Made by a program: the position numbers and the translations under genes
DNA from: Saccharospirillum sp040881935
Lineage (GTDB): Bacteria > Pseudomonadota > Gammaproteobacteria > Pseudomonadales > Natronospirillaceae
Assembly (NCBI RefSeq): GCF_040881935.1
Contig: NZ_JBBECH010000020.1
Coordinates: forward strand, 73,536-137,535
DNA: 64,000 nt
Reading direction: 5' to 3'
Part shown: positions 60,871-64,000 of the stretch, piece after piece
Numbering within the stretch: the stretch's first letter is position 1
How the letters are laid out: every line of letters begins with the position of its first letter
Notes under the pieces: generated by a model
The model's database searches: none
What the model was told of the DNA's origin: nothing
Seen by the model: the letters and a program-made list of their open reading frames with translations, nothing else

Positions 60871-61902
60871 ATGCCCACCATTAAAGACGTTGCCCTGGCC
60901 GCTGACTGCTCTACCGCCACGGTATCCCGGGCGCTTGCCAACCCGGAAAAAGTGACCGAAGCCACGCGCAAACGAGTGGCCAGTGCCATCGCGAAAGTCG
61001 GTTACTCACCGAACCTGGCAGCGCGTAATCTCCGCCGCAGCGAGTCACGCACCATCGTCGTGTTGTTACCGGATATCGCCAACCCGTTTTTCTCGGAAAT
61101 CATCGCTGGCCTCGAAGACGTTGCCCACCGCGAAGGCTACCGCGTCTTGCTGGGCGACTGCGAACACGACACTGGCCGGGCCCAGGCCTATTTCGATTTA
61201 CTGCCGACTAACCAGGCCGATGGCATCATCCTGCTGACCGCTGAAATCCCCCTGGCGCTGGTCACCCAACAGGCCCGCGGCAGCCAGATACCGCTGGTGA
61301 TGGCCTGCGAATATTTTGATCAACTGACCCTACCCACTGTGCGCATCGACAACCCGCTTGCAGCCGCCCGTGCAGTGGAATATTTGTCGTCACTCGGTCA
61401 CCGGCGCATTGCGACCATCACCGGGCCGATGCAAAACCCCATTTGCATAGACCGCGTCAAAGGCTATCGGTCGGAGATGGCGCGTCAGAATCTACCGGTA
61501 AATTCACGCTGGGTGGTTGAGGGCGACTTTGGTTTTCTGTCGGGGTACCAGCAGGGCCAGGGGTTATTGGCCATGCCATCCGAAGAACGCCCCAGCGCTA
61601 TTTTTTGCCACAGCGACGAAATGGCCATTGGCCTGATGAAAGCCGCACGGGATGCGTCAATCCGGGTACCGGAAGACCTCTCGGTGATCGGCTTCGACAA
61701 CATTGGTCTGAGCGAATACTGCCAGCCGGAATTGACCACCGTCAGCCAACCCAGAGACGAGATTGGCCGTTGTGCAATGCGCCTGCTATTGGACGTCTTG
61801 CGCAAAAAGCAGGTACCTCACCAACAGGTGCTCAGCACCCAGCTGATCGTTCGCGCCAGCACGGCACCGGCACCGGCACCGGCACCGGCACCCAGAGCCT
61901 GA
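60871..61902 (+). CDS. LacI family transcriptional regulator
   Basis: A 343-residue repressor. The helix-turn-helix and hinge are TIKDVALAADCSTATVSRAL and YSPNLAARNLRRSESRTI. The sugar-binding core shows LPDIANPFFSEIIAGLEDVA, GHRRIATITGPMQN, and SVIGFDNIGLSEYCQPELTTV. The C terminus is an Ala-Pro repeat encoded by a GGCACC tandem repeat (61864-61893). The start at 60871 puts the helix-turn-helix at residue 2, as usual; a GTG at 60832 is also in frame. The two palindromes upstream are its likely operators, controlling the divergent sugar operon. Confidence 0.93.
   Translation: MPTIKDVALAADCSTATVSRALANPEKVTEATRKRVASAIAKVGYSPNLAARNLRRSESRTIVVLLPDIANPFFSEIIAGLEDVAHREGYRVLLGDCEHDTGRAQAYFDLLPTNQADGIILLTAEIPLALVTQQARGSQIPLVMACEYFDQLTLPTVRIDNPLAAARAVEYLSSLGHRRIATITGPMQNPICIDRVKGYRSEMARQNLPVNSRWVVEGDFGFLSGYQQGQGLLAMPSEERPSAIFCHSDEMAIGLMKAARDASIRVPEDLSVIGFDNIGLSEYCQPELTTVSQPRDEIGRCAMRLLLDVLRKKQVPHQQVLSTQLIVRASTAPAPAPAPAPRA
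61864..61893 (+). repeat. Hexanucleotide tandem repeat at the end of the lacI-type gene
   Basis: About five units of GGCACC encode the (Ala-Pro)n tail of the repressor. Unit changes would lengthen or shorten the tail without shifting frame. Confidence 0.85.
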
Positions 61903-61926
61903 TTGCAGACGGCCAGCTAGCCAACT

Positions 61927-61940
61927 CTTAAACGATTAAG
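61927..61940. promoter_or_regulatory. Candidate LacI-type operator before the amylosucrase gene
   Basis: CTTAAACGATTAAG has inverted arms CTTAA/TTAAG around a central ACGA. It resembles LacI-family operators with a central CG, but differs from the ATGTAATGCATTACAT sites, so a different regulator may act here. Confidence 0.4.
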
Positions 61941-62017
61941 TTAACATTGGGTGCCAAGCTGGTTAGACTGGGAAAAAGCCACCCGTTCACACTGCATTGT
62001 TGCTGGAAGGCCGCGCC

Positions 62018-63943
62018 ATGGATCATCCGCTCGATTACGACGCCCGCATCACCCTAGACCGCCTGCTACCCCGGCTGAAACCCAAAGCCAGCAGCGATAA
62101 GGAATGGGCGGCTTTTGAAGCGAACCTGAACGCCCAGTTTCCCCGACTCTTTGGTCTGCTGCGATCCTTGTATGGAAACCAGTACGACTTCTACTACCAC
62201 CTGGAAACTACGCTCGACACCTTGCTGGAATCTTTCCAGGCGCGACCGTCCGTATTGCGCAATCAGGACAAAAAACGCCAGGCCGACCCACTCTGGTTCA
62301 AACGTGAAACCATGCTCGGGGCCGCCTGTTACGTCGATCTGTTCGCCGGGGACCTGAAAGCTTTGCGCGATCAGATTCCCTACCTGAAAGAGCTTGGCCT
62401 GACCTACCTGCACCTGATGCCCCTGTTCAAAGCGCCGGAAGCCAACAGCGATGGTGGCTACGCGGTTTCCGACTACCGCCAGGTAAACCCAACACTGGGC
62501 ACTATGAATGACCTGAAACGCCTGGCCGCGGCGCTGCGCAAAGAAGGCATCGTGATGGTGCTCGATTTCGTCTTCAACCACACCTCGGATGAACACGACT
62601 GGGCGATCAAAGCCCAGCACGGGGAACAGGAATACCTCGATTACTATTTCTGCTTCGACCACCGCAGCCAGATGGCACCCTACGCGCCATACCTGCGCGA
62701 AATATTTCCGGAAATACGCCAGGGCTGCTTTACCTGGCGTGACGACATGCAACGCTGGATCTGGACCACCTTCAACAGTTTTCAGTGGGATCTGAATTAC
62801 AGAAACCCCGCGGTGTTCAACGCCATGCTTGCAGAACTGCTGTTTCTGGCAAACGCAGGCGCCGATGTATTGCGCTTCGATGCCCTGGCCTTTGTTTGGA
62901 AGGAAGCTGGCACACCCTGTGAAAACCTGCCCCAGGCGCATACGCTGATTCAGGCTTTCAATGCTGCCGCCCGCATTGCGGCACCGGGCCTGCTGTTCAA
63001 ATCCGAAGCGATCGTGCACCCGGATGAAGTGGTTCGTTACGTCAGCACCGACGAATGCCAGCTGTCGTATAACCCACTGACCATGGCCATACTCTGGAAC
63101 AGCCTGGCCACGCGCGATGTCACTCTGATGACGCGCAGTCTGCAGGCGCGTTTTCCGATTCCACCCGATACCGCCTGGGTCAATTACATTCGCTGCCACG
63201 ATGATATCGGCTGGACCTTCGATGACACCATCGCCTGGAGCCTGGGCACCGACCCGGACCACCACCGCCGTTTTCTCAACCAGTTCTACACCGGTCAGTT
63301 CCCCGGTAGTTTCGCCAGTGGCGTACCCTTTCAGGAAAACAAAGCCACCGGTGACTGCCGGGTCGCCGGTCAGCTGGCCTCTCTGGCCGGACTGGAAAAA
63401 GCGCTGAATGCTCAGGACCCGGATGAAATTCAGTATTCGATCAACCGAATCCTGCTGATGCACGCCCTGATTTTCAGTATCGGTGGAATGCCATTGCTGT
63501 ATATGGGCGATGAACTGGGGCTGCTGAACGACTACAGCTATCAACAAGACGTCAATAAACTGAACGACACCCGCTGGGTTAACCGGGTGGCCGTGAACGA
63601 CGCTGATCTCGATCTAAGAAATCAGCCCGACACGCCCAATGGCCAGGTTTACGCCGGCCTGCAACGATTGATTGCGTTGCGCAAGTCAACCCCGTTATTG
63701 GGCGACGCTCACACCCACATTATCGAGACCGGTAACCCTCATATTTTCGGGTTCACCCGAACCCGGGATGCCGAGACCCTGCTGGTACTCGCGAACTTTG
63801 CCGATTTCGAACAGCACCTTGATGAGTCGTTAATCGACTCCTTGCTAACCGGCGGGAAACAAGTTGACCTGCTTGAACCGAAAGCAGGCCTTGCCCTGCA
63901 AGCGCTGCAACCACACCAGGTACGCTGGCTGACCGTGCAGTAG
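62018..63943 (+). CDS. Amylosucrase (GH13 subfamily 4)
   Basis: A 641-residue glycoside hydrolase family 13 enzyme. The catalytic triad can be placed: nucleophile Asp288 in VLRFDALAFVWK, acid/base Glu330 in FKSEAIVHPDE and Asp395 in NYIRCHDDIGWTF. These correspond to Asp286, Glu328 and Asp393 of the Neisseria polysaccharea enzyme. The all-helical N-terminal domain, typical of amylosucrases, is present (about 1-90). It would make alpha-glucan from sucrose or hydrolyse it in the cytoplasm. The start at 62018 follows GGAAGG; a TTG at 61997 is also in frame. Sucrose hydrolase is the close alternative. It converges directly with the next gene. Confidence 0.9.
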   Translation: MDHPLDYDARITLDRLLPRLKPKASSDKEWAAFEANLNAQFPRLFGLLRSLYGNQYDFYYHLETTLDTLLESFQARPSVLRNQDKKRQADPLWFKRETMLGAACYVDLFAGDLKALRDQIPYLKELGLTYLHLMPLFKAPEANSDGGYAVSDYRQVNPTLGTMNDLKRLAAALRKEGIVMVLDFVFNHTSDEHDWAIKAQHGEQEYLDYYFCFDHRSQMAPYAPYLREIFPEIRQGCFTWRDDMQRWIWTTFNSFQWDLNYRNPAVFNAMLAELLFLANAGADVLRFDALAFVWKEAGTPCENLPQAHTLIQAFNAAARIAAPGLLFKSEAIVHPDEVVRYVSTDECQLSYNPLTMAILWNSLATRDVTLMTRSLQARFPIPPDTAWVNYIRCHDDIGWTFDDTIAWSLGTDPDHHRRFLNQFYTGQFPGSFASGVPFQENKATGDCRVAGQLASLAGLEKALNAQDPDEIQYSINRILLMHALIFSIGGMPLLYMGDELGLLNDYSYQQDVNKLNDTRWVNRVAVNDADLDLRNQPDTPNGQVYAGLQRLIALRKSTPLLGDAHTHIIETGNPHIFGFTRTRDAETLLVLANFADFEQHLDESLIDSLLTGGKQVDLLEPKAGLALQALQPHQVRWLTVQ

Positions 63944-64000
63944 TTACTGTTGGGTAGACGGCAATGTTACCACGGCCGCCCCCTTGCAGATCCGGACGTG
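63944..64000 (-). CDS. 3' end of an unidentified gene
   Basis: Read on the minus strand, the last 57 bases form an open frame ending ICKGAAVVTLPSTQQ and a TAA stop directly abutting the amylosucrase stop. Only 18 residues are visible, so no family can be assigned. Confidence 0.4.
   Translation of the reverse strand, partial: HVRICKGAAVVTLPSTQQ

Noticed and set aside
62066..63547. Open frame of 493 codons on the minus strand inside the amylosucrase gene
   Set aside because: It is a shadow of a gene whose catalytic residues are all in place on the other strand.
1..64000. tRNA, rRNA, CRISPR array or intact insertion sequence
   Set aside because: None was seen; the repeated elements found are short, non-coding and not arranged as arrays.

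Overview
The window looks like chromosomal DNA of a free-living, salt-exposed gammaproteobacterium, most likely of the Oceanospirillales type. This rests on the gene families present: the ispE-prs-rplY-pth-ychF housekeeping block, a YejK-like nucleoid protein, an NtrC-style sigma-54 nitrate assimilation operon, and a dedicated ectoine-degradation operon. Codon usage is moderately GC-rich and even across the window. I see no rRNA, tRNA, CRISPR array, prophage or intact insertion sequence. The genus is not established.

Layout. 1-9710: nitrogen assimilation. This holds the end of a nitrate ABC transporter ATPase gene, a Cache/4-TM protein, two small cysteine-rich proteins, and then an oxidoreductase-nirB-nirD-nasA operon behind a sigma-54 promoter and an attenuator-like leader. 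9713-10957: a periplasmic sensor-like protein. 11052-16418 (minus): ectoine catabolism, doeB2-doeD-doeA-doeC. 17013-23052: mixed small loci (TSUP transporter, methyltransferase, Mpo1-like protein, Gfo/Idh/MocA oxidoreductase, periplasmic binding protein, a decayed GH1 beta-glucosidase, mgsA, VanZ-like protein). 23313-29958 (minus): a TAXI-type TRAP transporter next to a DctB/DctD two-component system. 30369-34832 (plus): ispE, prs, rplY, pth, ychF. 34978-39717 (minus): a polyamine-type ABC transporter. 40424-44843: cold-shock protein, YejK-like protein with an overlapping unknown gene, and a GAF-GGDEF-EAL protein. 44840-54416: a peptide-type ABC transporter operon with its own GntR regulator, divergent from a DUF1028-M20-M42 hydrolase operon. 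54583-63943: a ribose-type sugar ABC transporter with a dehydrogenase and an isomerase, divergent from a LacI regulator, followed by an amylosucrase gene.

How the genes work together. The window is a series of uptake-plus-catabolism modules (nitrate, ectoine, a TAXI substrate, polyamine-like, peptide-like, sugar). Several have a visible local control region: a sigma-54 promoter with a leader terminator for nitrate, two identical 16-bp palindromes flanking the sugar/LacI divergent promoter, and two TTTAT-N4-ATAAA palindromes between the peptide transporter and the hydrolases.

The most unusual feature is a family of about 90-190 bp intergenic elements (1729-1892, 2231-2317, 23117-23296, 49466-49633, 55660-55823). 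They have GGAGTT-type inverted ends. In three copies a near-constant core of about 53 bp is enclosed by long hairpin arms whose sequence differs completely between copies while staying complementary. Two copies lie exactly between binding-protein and permease genes of ABC operons.
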